Below, one piece after another: positions 6,546 to 6,657 of a stretch of 6,657 bases of DNA. The stretch is from UBA7328 sp002471345 (GTDB lineage: Bacteria; Bacteroidota; Bacteroidia; Chitinophagales; Saprospiraceae), in the NCBI GenBank assembly GCA_964011275.1, contig CAXGOB010000137.1, positions 1-6,657 on the forward strand, read 5' to 3'. Numbering within the stretch: the stretch's first letter is position 1; each line of letters begins with the position of its first letter. The translations under genes were made by a program, and so were the position numbers. Under the pieces are notes generated by a model. The model ran no database searches. It was not told the origin of the DNA and was given only the letters and a program-made list of their open reading frames with translations.

Positions 6546-6657
6546 ATGGGTAAAAATAACCAAGTACTCTCTTGCATACAGCCAACAGGTCATCTTCATT
6601 TAGGGAATTATTTTGGTGCTGTAAGTAATTGGGTAGATCTACAAAAGGACTACGATT
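6546..6657 (+). CDS. trpS: Tryptophan--tRNA ligase, N-terminal fragment (runs off window)
   Basis: TrpS charges tRNA-Trp with tryptophan using ATP. The 37 visible codons begin MGKNNQVLSCIQPTGHLHLGNYFGAVSNWVDLQ. The IQPTG block and HLGN, the class I HIGH motif, identify the family, and the wording is typical of Bacteroidota TrpS. The ATG at 6546 puts these motifs at the usual distance from the start. The gene is cut by the window edge, not broken; a full protein would be about 320-340 residues. Confidence 0.93.
   Translation, partial: MGKNNQVLSCIQPTGHLHLGNYFGAVSNWVDLQKDYD

Overview
The window looks like ordinary chromosome from a free-living member of the Bacteroidota, probably a Cytophagales-type bacterium; the genus cannot be fixed from sequence alone. 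The DNA is AT-rich. The PUR-type DUF3276 protein is a phylum marker, the lipoprotein signals and the ABC exporter and TrpS N-termini read like Bacteroidota proteins, and several upstream regions match the phylum's sigma-A promoter (TTTG, about 19 bases, TAnnTTTG) rather than the E. coli type. Shine-Dalgarno sequences are largely absent, as is usual for the phylum.

Layout. (1) 1-470, minus strand: a tRNA-Asn(GTT) with a near-consensus promoter and a strong hairpin terminator. Beyond it lies a 53-codon ORF with a convincing signal peptide but only about 30 residues after it. Bases 197-349 hold no gene I can support. (2) 622-2991, plus strand: two adjacent lipoprotein genes six bases apart. The first is a short member of the neutral ceramidase family with all four expected zinc ligands. 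The second is a DUF2891 protein interrupted by one in-frame TAA, with the rest of its frame intact to the normal end. (3) 3058-4848, plus: a complete ABC exporter half-transporter with Asp at the catalytic Glu position. (4) 4947-5387, plus: the PUR-type nucleic-acid-binding protein, ending in a disordered acidic tail. A long stem-loop terminator follows, shared with the convergent gene. (5) 5478-6017, minus: a PNPOx-like flavin split-barrel protein with a good promoter, divergent from (6) ridA (6141-6521, plus), which is followed 24 bases later by the start of trpS, cut by the window edge.

How the genes work together. Only the lipoprotein pair clearly suggests a shared function: a cell-envelope amidohydrolase that may act on ceramide-like or N-acyl lipids, plus a partner of unknown role that now appears broken. 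The rest is mostly housekeeping: envelope export, nucleic-acid binding, flavin chemistry, enamine/imine detoxification and tryptophan charging. I found no mobile element, CRISPR array, phage gene, toxin-antitoxin pair or defence island. I do not see a convincing undescribed system. The best leads are the nonsense codon in the DUF2891 gene, the SSB-like C-terminal tip of the PUR protein, and the short secreted ORF beside the tRNA.
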